DNA from: CAWCKS01 sp963796195
GTDB taxonomy: Bacteria; Pseudomonadota; Alphaproteobacteria; Rhizobiales; Xanthobacteraceae
Direction of reading: 5' to 3'
NCBI GenBank assembly: GCA_963796195.1
Contig: CAWCKS010000003.1
Span: forward strand, 737,788-801,787
Length of the DNA: 64,000 bases
The notes under the pieces were generated by a model. The model searched no databases. It had not been told where the DNA came from and saw only the letters and a list, made by a program, of their open reading frames with translations. A program made the position numbers and the translations under genes. How positions within the stretch are numbered: the stretch's first letter is position 1; every line of letters starts with the position of its first letter. Of the stretch, positions 46,084 to 55,529 are shown piece by piece.

Positions 46084-47331
46084 ATGAGTTCAGCCATCGT
46101 CCTCGGCGCCGGAATGATCGGCGTCTCGACCGCCTTGCAGCTACTGAAACGCGGCGTTTCGGTTGCCCTCGTCGATCGACGCGGCCCCGGCGAGGAGACG
46201 AGCTACGGCAATGCGGGCATCATCCAGAGCGAAGCGGTCGAACCCTACAGCATGCCGCGCGACGTGCCGAGCCTTGCAAGGATCGCGCTCGGTCTCACCA
46301 ATGACGTGCGATACCGGCTCGCCGCGCTGCCCTCGCATATTGTCCCGCTCGCGCACTACTGGAAAAACTCGGAACCGCGCCGGTTCGCCGTGATCTGCAA
46401 GGCCTATGGCGCGCTCATCGCCTATGCGGTTCCCGAGCACGATTTCCTGATCCGCGAAGCCGGCGTGGACAACCTCGTGCGCCGCGATGGCTACCTGCTG
46501 GTCCACCGCCATGCCGATCAGTTCGAGCAGGCGATCGAAAACGCGCGGCGCCTGTTGCAGCGGTGGGGCGTGCCCTATCGGGTGCTCGACGAGAGCGCCG
46601 TGCGCGCTTGCGAGCCTGCGGTCGTCGGGCCCGTGGTCGGTGCAATCCACTGGACCGGCCCCTGGTCCGTCTCCGATCCGGGCCGGCTGGTGAAGGCCTA
46701 TGCCGAGCTGTTTGCACGCAGTGGCGGTTCGATCCTGATCGGCGACGCCCGCAGCCTGGCGCGGGTCGGCCGCTTCTGGCGGGTCACAACCGATGCAGGT
46801 CCGATTGAGGCGGAGCATGTCGTGGTGGCGCTGGGGCCATGGTCGCCCGAGCTGCTGAAGCCCTTCGGCTATCATTTCCCGATGGTCCGCATGCGCGGCT
46901 ATCATCGTCACTTCTCCGGCGGCGCGCCGCTTAGCCACCCGTTGTTCGATACGGAAAATGGTTACGTGCTGGCACCGATGGCGCGCGGCCTTCGGCTGAC
47001 AACAGGCGCCGAATTGACCGGCCGCAATGCGCCGGCGACTCCTGTCCAGCTCGACCGCGCCGAGCGCGCCGCCCGCCAGCTCATCGATCTCGGCAGCTCG
47101 GTCGACCCGGACCCATGGTTCGGCACGCGGCCATTTCTTGCCGACATGCTGCCGGTGATCGGCGAAGCATTACCGGAGTATCCGGGCCTGTGGTTCAATT
47201 TCGGCCACGGCCATCAGGGCTTCACTTTGGGACCGGCATCGGGACGGCTGTTGGCCGAGATGGTCACGGGATCGACACCCGTCATCGACCCCACTCCGTT
47301 TCGGCCGCGTCGAGAGACCATGCATCACTAA
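46084..47331 (+). CDS. FAD-dependent oxidoreductase, DadA-like
   Basis: 415 residues. The FAD-binding Rossmann motif is AIVLGAGMIGVSTALQLLKR with DRRGPGEETSYGNAGIIQSE, the latter typical of D-amino-acid dehydrogenases. C-terminal GHGHQGFTLGPASGRLLAEM is the second flavin contact. Oxidises a D-amino acid or related secondary amine and passes electrons to the respiratory chain. It starts 13 bp after the ChrA pair. Substrate unresolved; the frame is intact. Confidence 0.85.
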   Translation: MSSAIVLGAGMIGVSTALQLLKRGVSVALVDRRGPGEETSYGNAGIIQSEAVEPYSMPRDVPSLARIALGLTNDVRYRLAALPSHIVPLAHYWKNSEPRRFAVICKAYGALIAYAVPEHDFLIREAGVDNLVRRDGYLLVHRHADQFEQAIENARRLLQRWGVPYRVLDESAVRACEPAVVGPVVGAIHWTGPWSVSDPGRLVKAYAELFARSGGSILIGDARSLARVGRFWRVTTDAGPIEAEHVVVALGPWSPELLKPFGYHFPMVRMRGYHRHFSGGAPLSHPLFDTENGYVLAPMARGLRLTTGAELTGRNAPATPVQLDRAERAARQLIDLGSSVDPDPWFGTRPFLADMLPVIGEALPEYPGLWFNFGHGHQGFTLGPASGRLLAEMVTGSTPVIDPTPFRPRRETMHH

Positions 47332-47440
47332 GTCGAACCGTATCCTCACCCTCCGCTCGTCCCCGCCGCAAGTCGGCTGGTGTCGACTTGAGGCCGACAG
47401 TGTCGAGGCCGGATCATCGTGCGAGGCTCGGCTAGGTGTT

Positions 47441-48001
47441 CTATTGCGGTGCCGCCGGCTCGAACGATAGCGCCCCAATGTGCGGGAGATCGAGACTGGA
47501 TGCTGATCGCTCAATTCGGAGCGTGTTTTCTCCAGCGGCTCCGTTGCCACTATTTAGCTTCACAAAGCCGATGAACTCCCAACGTTGCGCCGGTTGAGAA
47601 TAATCACCACCATGATTTTGATGAAGCATATCAGTGCCGAGCTGCTTGCCGTTCAACGTGATCGTGACGTCACGGCAAGTCTCGGTCGCGTATTTTACGG
47701 AGAAGCGATACCAAGTGGCAGCTTGGTTAGCATCAATGCAGAACTTGTACGATATCCATGAAGGCGGTGTGCCCGGTGCGGAGGTGATTGTACCTGTGCC
47801 ATAGTTGTTGAACGCGATCGCATTGAAGCCGGTTACATTCTCCACCGCTGTGAACAGTATATTGAAATTCTTATCCTTGTAAGTGTTGCAACTGGTGGCG
47901 AACGTCAATTGCGTCTCGAAAGCCTGAACAACAGAGTTAGCAAGCAATGCTGTACTCAGTACACACGCAGAAACAACGAATTGATTCAAACGAATTATCA
48001 A
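47441..48001 (-). CDS. Secreted hypothetical protein, galactose-binding-like
   Basis: 186 residues with a Sec signal peptide (about MIIRLNQFVVSACVLSTALL, then ANSVVQA with cleavage near residue 27). The mature part is beta-rich: YRFSVKYATETCRDVTITLN, WEFIGFVKLNSGNGAAGENT, LRIERSASSLDLPHIGALSF. This recalls carbohydrate-binding modules of the CBM35/galactose-binding fold, but I cannot assign a family. Four cysteines could form two disulfides. Base composition is visibly more AT-rich than the flanking genes. Confidence 0.6.
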   Translation of the reverse strand: MIIRLNQFVVSACVLSTALLANSVVQAFETQLTFATSCNTYKDKNFNILFTAVENVTGFNAIAFNNYGTGTITSAPGTPPSWISYKFCIDANQAATWYRFSVKYATETCRDVTITLNGKQLGTDMLHQNHGGDYSQPAQRWEFIGFVKLNSGNGAAGENTLRIERSASSLDLPHIGALSFEPAAPQ

Positions 48002-48174
48002 CGCCCCCTGTTTGGATGTTGTGTCTATTTAATACAGCTAAAAATTGTGAGAGTAAATCGAAATCAATACTACTTTAGAGATCAATTTGGTGAGGCGCCC
48101 CACAACAGCTGCGGTCCAACGAATGGTGCAGAACAACTGCCGGCGCTGGCAGCCGCCTGCATCATCGCAAAGGT

Positions 48175-48570
48175 TCAAGCAGCCTGAACTTTGCCGCGTA
48201 AGAACTTGATCGCGTCACGAACGACAAAATACAAGTTGCGCGTCTCCAATCCCTCTCCGTCGCCCACTAAACCCAGCGGATGAGTGATTAGCAAAGCGTC
48301 GGGTGGGAGAGCCTTCGCCGCCCACTTGGCGAAATCGCTTTTTACGTGCTTCAAGTGGAGCGCTACCTGCTCGATCAGCATGAACTCGATGGATTGTTCA
48401 CACCCCTCCTTCCGTAAGTTTCCAGGCGACCCCGGATAGGACACCCTATCAATGGCATGATAGGCGACCAGACACGCCAAGTAAGCATGCCGCACCGATC
48501 CGGGATTGCGCTTGAAATCCTCGAAGGTCGGCCCGACGATCAGATCGAGATATCGTTGTAGGTCTTCCAT
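48175..48570 (-). CDS. Hypothetical protein, possible second HEPN-like component
   Basis: 131 residues from ATG 48570, which shares a base with the upstream stop (TGATG), so translation is coupled; there is no clear Shine-Dalgarno. FEDFKRNPGSVRHAYLACLV followed by AYHAIDR contains R-x6-H (RNPGSVRH), within the HEPN R-x4-6-H range, but the match is short. It is predicted helical and soluble. No family recognised. A helper or antitoxin role next to the upstream HEPN-like gene is speculation. Confidence 0.6.
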   Translation of the reverse strand: MEDLQRYLDLIVGPTFEDFKRNPGSVRHAYLACLVAYHAIDRVSYPGSPGNLRKEGCEQSIEFMLIEQVALHLKHVKSDFAKWAAKALPPDALLITHPLGLVGDGEGLETRNLYFVVRDAIKFLRGKVQAA

Positions 48571-49149
48571 CACTGTACCCATTTGGCATACAGCCGGAGA
48601 TAGACGACGCCGAACTCTGCAATGAACTCTTTGAGCGCCGTCACCTTATGAAGGTCTTTGCCGCGAAAATAGAGCAATGGTGGCTTGAGCTGCTTCGGCC
48701 GCTTGCCGCGCCGAACCGGCTGATTTAAAATCCAATTGTGGCTGCACTTGTTTCTCATGGTGTTCAGCTCCATGAGTTGTTTGCGCCCTGCCGGCGAGAT
48801 GAAGTCCGAGCCCTACCGCGAAATTCAGTTTCATGTCGAAGCCGAGGCTTTCGCGGTCATACAGCATTCTGCGGAACGCCTTTCCCTTCTCGCTGGAGAG
48901 GCGGTGCATTAGCTTCTTATCGGTGATGCCCAGTACGCAGTGCAAGATCAGCGACGTGAGCAGGTCTTCGATAGATGTGTGCAACTGGAGGACAGAGGAA
49001 CGGACAATGTCATCGCGTTTTCGCTCCAACATTCCGGCTATAAGCACCCGACTGTCCTCGCCCGGGGCGTAAATCGCAGCTTCGATTTCGGCGATCTCCT
49101 TGTTGAGCCGCTTGATCGCTTGTTCCACTCGCTTTGGATTTTCCCACAT
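48570..49149 (-). CDS. HEPN-like (MltR/DUF4145-like) protein, one frameshift
   Basis: About 193 residues from ATG 49149. The helical N-terminal part (VEQAIKRLNKEIAEIEAAIY, DIVRSSVLQLHTSIEDLLTS) is followed by FDMKLNFAVGLGLISPAGRK and QLMELNTMRNKCSHNWIL. The order 'aligned helix, LGLI, LNxxRNxxxH' matches HEPN-superfamily proteins such as MltR and DUF4145, and R-x4-H (RNKCSH) is the potential RNase motif. One indel near 48805 must be corrected. Coupled to the next gene by TGATG. It may be a toxin or RNA-binding regulator; function not shown. Confidence 0.65.
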
Positions 49150-49291
49150 CCGTCCCACCCGCCAGGATACGGTCCCGGCCAACCACTATGAGGAAGCAGA
49201 AATCGGAGTGAGAGTACCGCTCGATCCGAAGCGCTGCGTGGGTCTTTGCGGCGTAGCACGGTGTCGTGCGCTGGCGTTATCGGCGGACGGC

Positions 49292-50845
49292 TCAGCCTTC
49301 CGCCTCGGACGGCGTCGCTGGCACCTCCGGCACCTTGAAGCCGAATTTCGAGCGTCGCAGCCACAGCACGACCTGGATCACCAGCAGCAACGCCGACAGG
49401 CCGACGAACACGGTCGCGATCGGGTGGTTGACGATGTCGACGAAGACCTTGAGGTCGCCGCGCGAGATCAGCATGGCGCGGCGGAAGTTTTCTTCGAACC
49501 GCGGTCCCAGCACGAAGCCGAGCAGGATCGGCGCCGGATGGAAGCCGAGCAGCAGGAGGATGTAGCCGAAGATGCCGATCACCAGCGTCAGCCCGACCTG
49601 GAACAGGTCGTTGTTCACGCCGTAGACGCCGATGCAGATGAAGAACAGCGCGCTGGGGAACAGATATTTGTACGGCACTGCGAGCAGCTTCACCCACAGC
49701 CCGATCATCGGCACGTTGAGCATGACCAGCAGGATGTTGCCGACCCAGAAGCTCGCAATCAGACCCCAGAAGATGTCGGGGTGCTGGGTGATCAGCTGCG
49801 GACCCGGCACGATGCCCTGGATCATCAGCGCGCCGAGAATCAGCGCCATCACCACGTCGCCGGGGATGCCGAGGCTCATGGTCGGAATGAAGTCGCCTTG
49901 CACCGAGGAGTGTGTCGACGCTTCGGGGCAGGCGACGCCTTCGATCATGCCGGTGCCGAATTTCTCCGGCGTGCGCGAGATCTTCTTCTCCGTCGCATAG
50001 GACACGAACGAGGCGATGGTCGGGCCGGTGCCGGGGATCAGCGCGCACAGGCTGCCGATCATCGTGCCGCGGATCATCGGGAAGAACGATCGCCTCAGGT
50101 CCGCGCCGCTCGGCCACATGTCGCGCACGCTCACATTGGCATAGGCGCGGTCGAACTTGACGTTCTGGTTGACGCTCTTCATGAACTCGGCGATGCCGAA
50201 CAGGCCGAGCGCAAGCGCCGCGATCTCGACGCCGTCATAGAGCTGCAGCATGCCGAAGGTCAGCCGCGGCGTGCCGGTCTCGATGTCGGAGCCAACGATA
50301 CCGAACACCAGGCCGAGCACCGTCATGGTGACGCCCTTGAGCGGCGAACCGCGCGCCAGCGTCGAGCCCGCGAGCAAGCCGAGCAGCATCAGCGAACAGA
50401 TTTCGGCGGGTCCGAATTTCAGGGCGATCTGCACCAGGATCGGTGCCAGGAAAATCATCTCGGTGATGCCCCACGATGCGCCGACGAACGATGCGATCAC
50501 GGTAATGCCGAGCGCGGTGCCGCCCTTGCCTTGCTTGGTCAGGGGATAGCCGTCGAGACATGTCACCGCGTGCGGTGGGTGACACGGTAAATTCAGCAGG
50601 ATCGAGCAGATCGCGCCGCCATATTGGGCGCCGTAATAGACGCCCGACAGCATCAGGATCGCCGCCACCGGCTTCATGCCGAAGGTCAGCGGCAGCAGGA
50701 TCGAGATGGTGGCGACCGGGCCCATGCCGGGCAGCACGCCGACCATGTTGCCGACCAGCACGCCGACAAAGCACCACAGCAGATTGTGTGGCTCGAGCGC
50801 GACACCGAAGCCGTACCAGAGGTCGCCTAAGGCCTGTGCGATCAT
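49292..50845 (-). CDS. tctA: Tripartite tricarboxylate transporter permease TctA
   Basis: 517 residues, large multi-spanning subunit. Conserved LVGNMVGVLPGMGPVATISI, SGVYYGAQYGGAICSILLN, and IPGTGPTIASFVSYATEKKI are family hallmarks. It imports a carboxylate with a periplasmic binding protein (TctC), which is not encoded in this window. The loop LPCHPPHAVTCLDGYP has Cys where Gly is usual (LPGHPP). ATG 50845 abuts the tctB stop. The frame is intact. Confidence 0.92.
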   Translation of the reverse strand: MIAQALGDLWYGFGVALEPHNLLWCFVGVLVGNMVGVLPGMGPVATISILLPLTFGMKPVAAILMLSGVYYGAQYGGAICSILLNLPCHPPHAVTCLDGYPLTKQGKGGTALGITVIASFVGASWGITEMIFLAPILVQIALKFGPAEICSLMLLGLLAGSTLARGSPLKGVTMTVLGLVFGIVGSDIETGTPRLTFGMLQLYDGVEIAALALGLFGIAEFMKSVNQNVKFDRAYANVSVRDMWPSGADLRRSFFPMIRGTMIGSLCALIPGTGPTIASFVSYATEKKISRTPEKFGTGMIEGVACPEASTHSSVQGDFIPTMSLGIPGDVVMALILGALMIQGIVPGPQLITQHPDIFWGLIASFWVGNILLVMLNVPMIGLWVKLLAVPYKYLFPSALFFICIGVYGVNNDLFQVGLTLVIGIFGYILLLLGFHPAPILLGFVLGPRFEENFRRAMLISRGDLKVFVDIVNHPIATVFVGLSALLLVIQVVLWLRRSKFGFKVPEVPATPSEAEG

Positions 50846-51311
50846 CTAGAAGCCCCACTTCAGGATCGGCATGGATACTTTCAACAAATAAGAAAATAGC
50901 AGGATCCCGAACACGGTCACGCCGGCCGACAGGATCGCGGCCCCCTTCAACGTCGTCTCGCGATCACCGAGCGCGGAGACGAAGACGCAGGCAAAGGTCG
51001 CGGGCAGCAGGCCGAGGAACCGGCCAAACAGGATGAACAGGATGGGACCGGCAATGATGCAGGCCCAGCCGCGCCACTCGGCGTGGGGCAGGGCCTCCTG
51101 CTCCTCGTTGCCGCCGGTCGATGCGGTCCCTGCGATCAGGACCCCAAGCAGGATCAGCAGCGCGCCGAGCATCATCGGGAAAATAGCCCGGGCCCATCTT
51201 CTGCAGCGTGCCGAGCTGGTAGTTGCGACCCTCGTTGATCGCGATCGCCCCGATCAGCACCATCAAGGCGCCGGCGTAGTAGTCGCGCTTGATCCCGAAA
51301 AGAAAGTCCAC
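50846..51311 (-). CDS. tctB: Tripartite tricarboxylate transporter TctB family protein, one frameshift
   Basis: About 155 residues, small four-helix subunit. GTG start 51311: VDFLFGIKRDYYAGALMVLI GAIAINEGRNYQLGTLQKM, then GPGYFP and, after an extra T near 51182, MMLGALLILLGVLIAGTAS and SMPILKWGF. The shift falls in a TTT run, typical of a homopolymer error. It pairs with TctA directly downstream. A long palindrome lies 138 bp upstream. Confidence 0.85.
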
Positions 51312-51448
51312 GTGTCTGGTTTCCGCCCAAGTTTGTTGTTGCGTCCATCTGAATATGTCCGCGCCTGCAAGGTCAATATCGTTGCCGCAGGAGCGTGGCG
51401 TCCGGACCAAAACGCCGCAGGCGGAGTGGCGTTCGTCGCGACCGCAGC

Positions 51449-51483
51449 GAGAGATATATGCTGCAATGCAGCATATGTCTCTC
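51449..51483. promoter_or_regulatory. Long palindrome between tctB and thyA (CTGC-N3-GCAG core)
   Basis: A 16-bp arm (51449-51464) and its partner (51468-51483) pair with one mismatch around loop AAT. The core CTGCAATGCAG fits CTGC-N3-GCAG, reported for the PHA regulator PhaR, and TGCAATGCAGCA fits the longer motif I recall for Bradyrhizobium PhaR. It sits in the 332-bp divergent gap 51312-51643, in which I see nothing else. It could also be a transcribed hairpin. Confidence 0.5.
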
Positions 51484-51643
51484 GGAGGCTCGATCGAAAA
51501 GTCGCACAAAAATCGCAAAATCAGCTCGGATAACAAGTGGATAGCGGGCATCGGTGGTCCGCTGAATCCGACCTGGGTTGCCGAGCAACGACCCGTTCGC
51601 CATGTTTGGTGAGATGAGGCGACTGAGTTGCCGGGACGCCGCC

Positions 51644-52438
51644 ATGCACCAGTATCACGACCTGCTCGAACGTATCCTCAGCGACGGCGCGGAAAAACAC
51701 GACCGCACCGGCACCGGCACGCTGTCGGTGTTTGGACACCAGATGCGCTTCGACCTGTCGGCCGGCTTTCCGCTGTTGACCACGAAGCGACTACCGCTGA
51801 AGGCGATCGTGCACGAACTGCTGTGGTTCCTCGCCGGCGACACCAACATCAAATATTTGCACGACCACGGCGTCAGCATCTGGGACGAGTGGGCCGACGC
51901 CAATGGCGATCTCGGCCCGGTTTATGGCGCGCAGTGGCGCTCATGGCCCGCGGCTGACGGGCGCAGCATCGACCAGATCAGCAATGTGGTCGACATGATC
52001 AAGCGCAATCCGGATTCGCGGCGGCTGATCGTCACCGCGTGGAATCCCGCGGACGTGGAGAAGATGGCGCTGCCGCCGTGCCACTGCTTGTTCCAGTTCT
52101 ATGTCGCGAAAGGCAAACTGTCGTGCCAGCTCTACCAGCGCTCGGCCGACACGTTTCTCGGCGTGCCCTTCAACATCGCGTCCTACGCGCTGCTGACCAT
52201 GATGATGGCGCAGGTCACGGGCTTGAAAGCCGGTGATTTCGTGCACACGCTCGGCGACGCGCACCTCTATTCGAACCATCTGGAGCAGGCGCGGCTGCAA
52301 CTGACGCGGATGCCGCGGGCCTTGCCGAAAATGACGATCAATCCCGCGGTGAAGGACATCTTCGCTTTCAAGTACGAAGACTTCAAACTCGAAGGCTACG
52401 ATCCGCACCCGCACATCAAGGCCGAGGTCGCGGTGTGA
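51644..52438 (+). CDS. thyA: Thymidylate synthase
   Basis: 264 residues, the standard ThyA length, starting MHQYHDLLERILSDG. Folate- and dUMP-dependent methylation to dTMP. Conserved GTGTLSVFGHQMRFDLSAGF, active-site Cys in MALPPCHCLFQFYV, QRSADTFLGVPFNIASYALL and GDAHLYSNHLEQ are all present. The stop overlaps the folA GTG start by four bases, a typical thyA-folA pair in which DHFR recycles the dihydrofolate produced. Confidence 0.95.
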   Translation: MHQYHDLLERILSDGAEKHDRTGTGTLSVFGHQMRFDLSAGFPLLTTKRLPLKAIVHELLWFLAGDTNIKYLHDHGVSIWDEWADANGDLGPVYGAQWRSWPAADGRSIDQISNVVDMIKRNPDSRRLIVTAWNPADVEKMALPPCHCLFQFYVAKGKLSCQLYQRSADTFLGVPFNIASYALLTMMMAQVTGLKAGDFVHTLGDAHLYSNHLEQARLQLTRMPRALPKMTINPAVKDIFAFKYEDFKLEGYDPHPHIKAEVAV

Positions 52439-52971
52439 CGTCGCGGCGTTCCGCCACGCCGGAAATCGTCTTCGTCCTCGCGGTCGCCGAGAACGGCGTG
52501 ATCGGCCTTAACAACGAAATTCCGTGGCGGCTCAAGGCCGACATGCAGCGCTTCAAGGCGCTGACTTTTGGCAGGCCCGTGGTGATGGGCCGCAAGACCT
52601 TCCTGTCGTTGAAGCGGCCGCTGCCCGGTCGCACTAACATCGTGATGACGCGCGATCCGAATTTTTCGGCGGCTGGCGCGGTGGTGACGACATCGTTGGC
52701 CGCCGCGCTCGACGTCGCGCGCGGCGATGCACTGCGCCGCTCGGCGGAGGAGATCGCAGTGATCGGCGGCGCCGACATTTATGCGCAATGGCTCGATCGC
52801 GCGGATCGGCTCGAGATTACCGAGGTACACGCGCAACCTGATGGCGATACACGTTTCGCTCCACCCGATCCCGCGATCTGGCAGGAAGCGGCGCGCGAGC
52901 GGCATGTCGCCGCGGCAGGCGATAGTGCCGACTATTCCTACGTGACCTGGCGCCGGCGGCCGAAATCATGA
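52435..52971 (+). CDS. folA: Dihydrofolate reductase
   Basis: 178 residues from GTG 52435 within the thyA stop (GTGA overlap). Typical motifs: IVFVLAVAENGVIGLNNEIP WRLKADMQRF with the substrate-binding acidic residue region, GRPVVMGRKTFLSLKRPLPG and IAVIGGADIYAQWLDRADRL. Reduces dihydrofolate with NADPH. The active-site acid normally follows W-R in WRLKADM, here Asp in the same helix. The frame is intact. Confidence 0.93.
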   Translation: MTSRRSATPEIVFVLAVAENGVIGLNNEIPWRLKADMQRFKALTFGRPVVMGRKTFLSLKRPLPGRTNIVMTRDPNFSAAGAVVTTSLAAALDVARGDALRRSAEEIAVIGGADIYAQWLDRADRLEITEVHAQPDGDTRFAPPDPAIWQEAARERHVAAAGDSADYSYVTWRRRPKS

Positions 52972-53104
52972 CCGCGAGGCCTTGGGCCGCATGTCAGCTT
53001 GATTGACATTAAAAGCATTGACCTTACCTGCCGATGCAGCCGCGGCGCGCGTTGTAAGGTCACCCGGCCTCGCCTATAAGTCCGCGCAAACAGGAGGCCA
53101 GCCA

Positions 53105-54242
53105 ATGGCATGGAAGAACCAGGGCGGCGGCCCGTGGGGTTCGGGAGGACCGCGGGGGCCGTGGGGTTCGGGATCGCCGTCAGGCGGGCCGACGCCCAAC
53201 CTCGAGGACCTGATCCGCCGCGGCCAGGATCGCCTGCAGTCATTCCTGCCGGGCGGCAATTTCGGCACCACCGGCGTCGTCCTCGCGATCGCTGCCGCGA
53301 TCGTGATCTGGGCGCTGTGGGGCTTCTTCACCGTGCGGCCGGACGAGCTCGGCGTCGTGCTGCGCTTCGGCAAGCATGTCCGCACCGTACAGCCCGGATT
53401 GAGCTACCACCTGCCGTACCCGATCGAGACCGTGCTGCTGCCGAAGGCGCTGCGCGTCAACACGCTGAGCATCGGCATGCGCCTCTCCGAGGCGGGCCGC
53501 AGCGGCTCGATCCGCGACGTGCCCGAAGAGAGCCTGATGCTGACCGGCGACGAGAACATCGTCGATGTCGATTTCACCGTGCTGTGGCGGATCAAGCCCG
53601 ACGGCGTCGGCGACTATCTCTTCAACATCCAGAATCCCGAAGGCACCGTGAAGGCGGTGGCCGAGAGTGCAATGCGCGAGGTGATCGGGCGCGGCGAAAT
53701 CGCACCGATCCTGACCGGTTCGCGCGCCGCGACTGAACAGGCCGTGCACGATCTCATGCAGAAGACGTTGAACGACTACGGCGCGGAAGTCCTGATCTCG
53801 CAGGTGCAGATGCAGAAGGTCGACTTGCCGGCGCAAGTCATCGAACTCGTTCCGCGATGTGCAGGCAGCACAGGCCGACCAGCAGCGGCTGCAAAACGAG
53901 GGGCAGACCTACGCCAACCGCGTGGTGCCGGAGGCGCGCGGCAACGCCGCGAAGATTTTGCAGGGCGCTGACGGCTACAAGCAGCAGGCCGTGGCCGAGG
54001 CGAAAGGCCAGACGTCACGCTTTCTGCAGGTCTACGAGCAATACAAGAAGGCGCCCGATGTGACGCGGGCGCGGCTTTATCTCGAAACCATGGAGCGCAT
54101 CTTCGCCAACTCCGACAAGGTGATCGTGGATCAGGGCGCCTCGGCGCCGGGCGTCGTGCCGTATTTGCCGTTGCCTGAGTTGCGGCGTGCGCCGGCGGCG
54201 CAGACGCCGTCATCGTCGCAGACCCAGGGAGGCAACCGATGA
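53105..54242 (+). CDS. hflK: FtsH protease modulator HflK, one frameshift
   Basis: About 378 residues in the restored frame. A Gly/Pro-rich N-terminus (MAWKNQGGGPWGSGGPRGPW), one transmembrane helix (VVLAIAAAIVIWALWGFF), then the SPFH/Band 7 domain (VRPDELGVVLRFGKHVRTVQ, ENIVDVDFTVLWRI). After an extra G near 53840 it continues FRDVQAAQADQQRLQNEGQT and ends with a Gln-rich tail. HflK and HflC form a periplasmic cage regulating FtsH. The stop overlaps the hflC start by four bases. Start behind AGGAGG. Confidence 0.9.
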
Positions 54243-55132
54243 GGTCAGGAGTTTCGGGTGTTGCTGCGCTGGTCGTGCTGCTGGTCTTGCTGGTCGGTGC
54301 GTATAGCGCGGTGTTCACAGTGTACCAGACCGAGCAGGCCATCGTCGTCCGCCTTGGCGAGCCGATCCGGGTGATCACCGAACCCGGCCTCAACTTCAAA
54401 TGGCCGATCTTCGACAGCGTGATCGATATCTCAAAACGGATTCTTGATCTCGAGAATCCCGCGCAGGAAGTGCTCGCCTCCGACCGACGCCGGCTGGTGG
54501 TCGACGCCTTCGCCCGCTACCGCATCACCAACGCGCTGAAATTCTACCAGACCGTAGGCTCGGTGCAGACCGCCAACATCCAGCTCGCAACCTTGCTGAA
54601 CGCGGCCTTGCGCCGGGTGCTGGGTGAGGTGACGCTGATCCAGATCGTGCGTGACCAGCGCGCCGAATTGATGGTGCGCAGCCGCGAGCAGCTCAACGAA
54701 CAGGCGGCGGCCTATGGCATTTCAATCGTCGACGTCCGCATCCGCCACGCCGACCTGCCGGAGCAGAACAGCCAGGCGGTCTACGAGCGCATGAAGACCG
54801 AACGGCAGCGCGAGGCGGCCGAGCTTCGCGCCGAGGGCGCGCAACGCGCCCAGGAAATCCGCTCAAAGGCCGATCGCGACGCGACCGTGATCGTGGCGGA
54901 GGCGAACCAGCAAGCCGAGCAGATGCGCGGTGCGGGCGACGCCGAACGCAACCGGATTTTTGCCGAAGCCTATGGGCAGGATCCGGATTTCTTTGCTTTC
55001 TATCGCTCCATGAACGCCTATGAAGCGGGCTTGCGCAGCAACGACACCCGTTTCCTGCTGCGGCCGGACTCCAGCTTCTTCCGCTATTTCGGCGACCCAA
55101 GCGGCAAGGTGAAACCACCGGCCGCCCAGTAG
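54239..55132 (+). CDS. hflC: FtsH protease modulator HflC
   Basis: 297 residues. N-terminal membrane anchor LVVLLVLLVGAYSAVFTVYQ; SPFH domain with EQAIVVRLGEPIRVITEPGL NFKWP and RYRITNALKFYQTVGS; coiled coil MKTERQREAAELRAEGAQRA and a C-terminal FAFYRSMNAYEAGL. Partner of HflK; translation is coupled through an ATGA overlap. The frame is intact. Confidence 0.94.
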   Translation: MRSGVSGVAALVVLLVLLVGAYSAVFTVYQTEQAIVVRLGEPIRVITEPGLNFKWPIFDSVIDISKRILDLENPAQEVLASDRRRLVVDAFARYRITNALKFYQTVGSVQTANIQLATLLNAALRRVLGEVTLIQIVRDQRAELMVRSREQLNEQAAAYGISIVDVRIRHADLPEQNSQAVYERMKTERQREAAELRAEGAQRAQEIRSKADRDATVIVAEANQQAEQMRGAGDAERNRIFAEAYGQDPDFFAFYRSMNAYEAGLRSNDTRFLLRPDSSFFRYFGDPSGKVKPPAAQ

Positions 55133-55181
55133 CGGCCGACAGACCTTTTCGCAATCAGGCGAACCCAACCGCGGAGGCCCG

Positions 55182-55382
55182 ATGGGGTCGATTGCCATCA
55201 GCGACATCGTGGTCGGCGTCGGCCTCGTCTTTTTCATTGAAGGTCTGATCCTTGCGGCCGGTCCCGGCTGGGTCAAACGGGCGATGGAAAGCGCACTTGG
55301 AACCCCGGACAACCTGTTGCGCATCATGGGAATAGCGTCGGCGTTCTGCGGGTTGATCCTGGTCTGGGTGATCCGCCATTGA
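55182..55382 (+). CDS. DUF2065 family small membrane protein
   Basis: 66 residues with two hydrophobic helices: SDIVVGVGLVFFIEGLILAA and LLRIMGIASAFCGLILVWVI, joined by GPGWVKRAMESALGTPDNL. Matches DUF2065 (YjeT-like), often encoded beside hflK-hflC. Function unknown; position suggests a link to the HflKC-FtsH complex. It is 49 bp from hflC. Confidence 0.85.
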   Translation: MGSIAISDIVVGVGLVFFIEGLILAAGPGWVKRAMESALGTPDNLLRIMGIASAFCGLILVWVIRH

Positions 55383-55529
55383 CGGCGGCGGGACGGGCGA
55401 TCAAAAGGCTAGACTTAGACCCTTTGGCCGGGTTTTTGCCTTATTCAATGCGTTGATCGCGTATCTGAGCTTGCGCGCCGTTTGCGCCGCGCCGCCGCCG
55501 GGCGCATGGAGCGCTACAAGGAGATAAAG

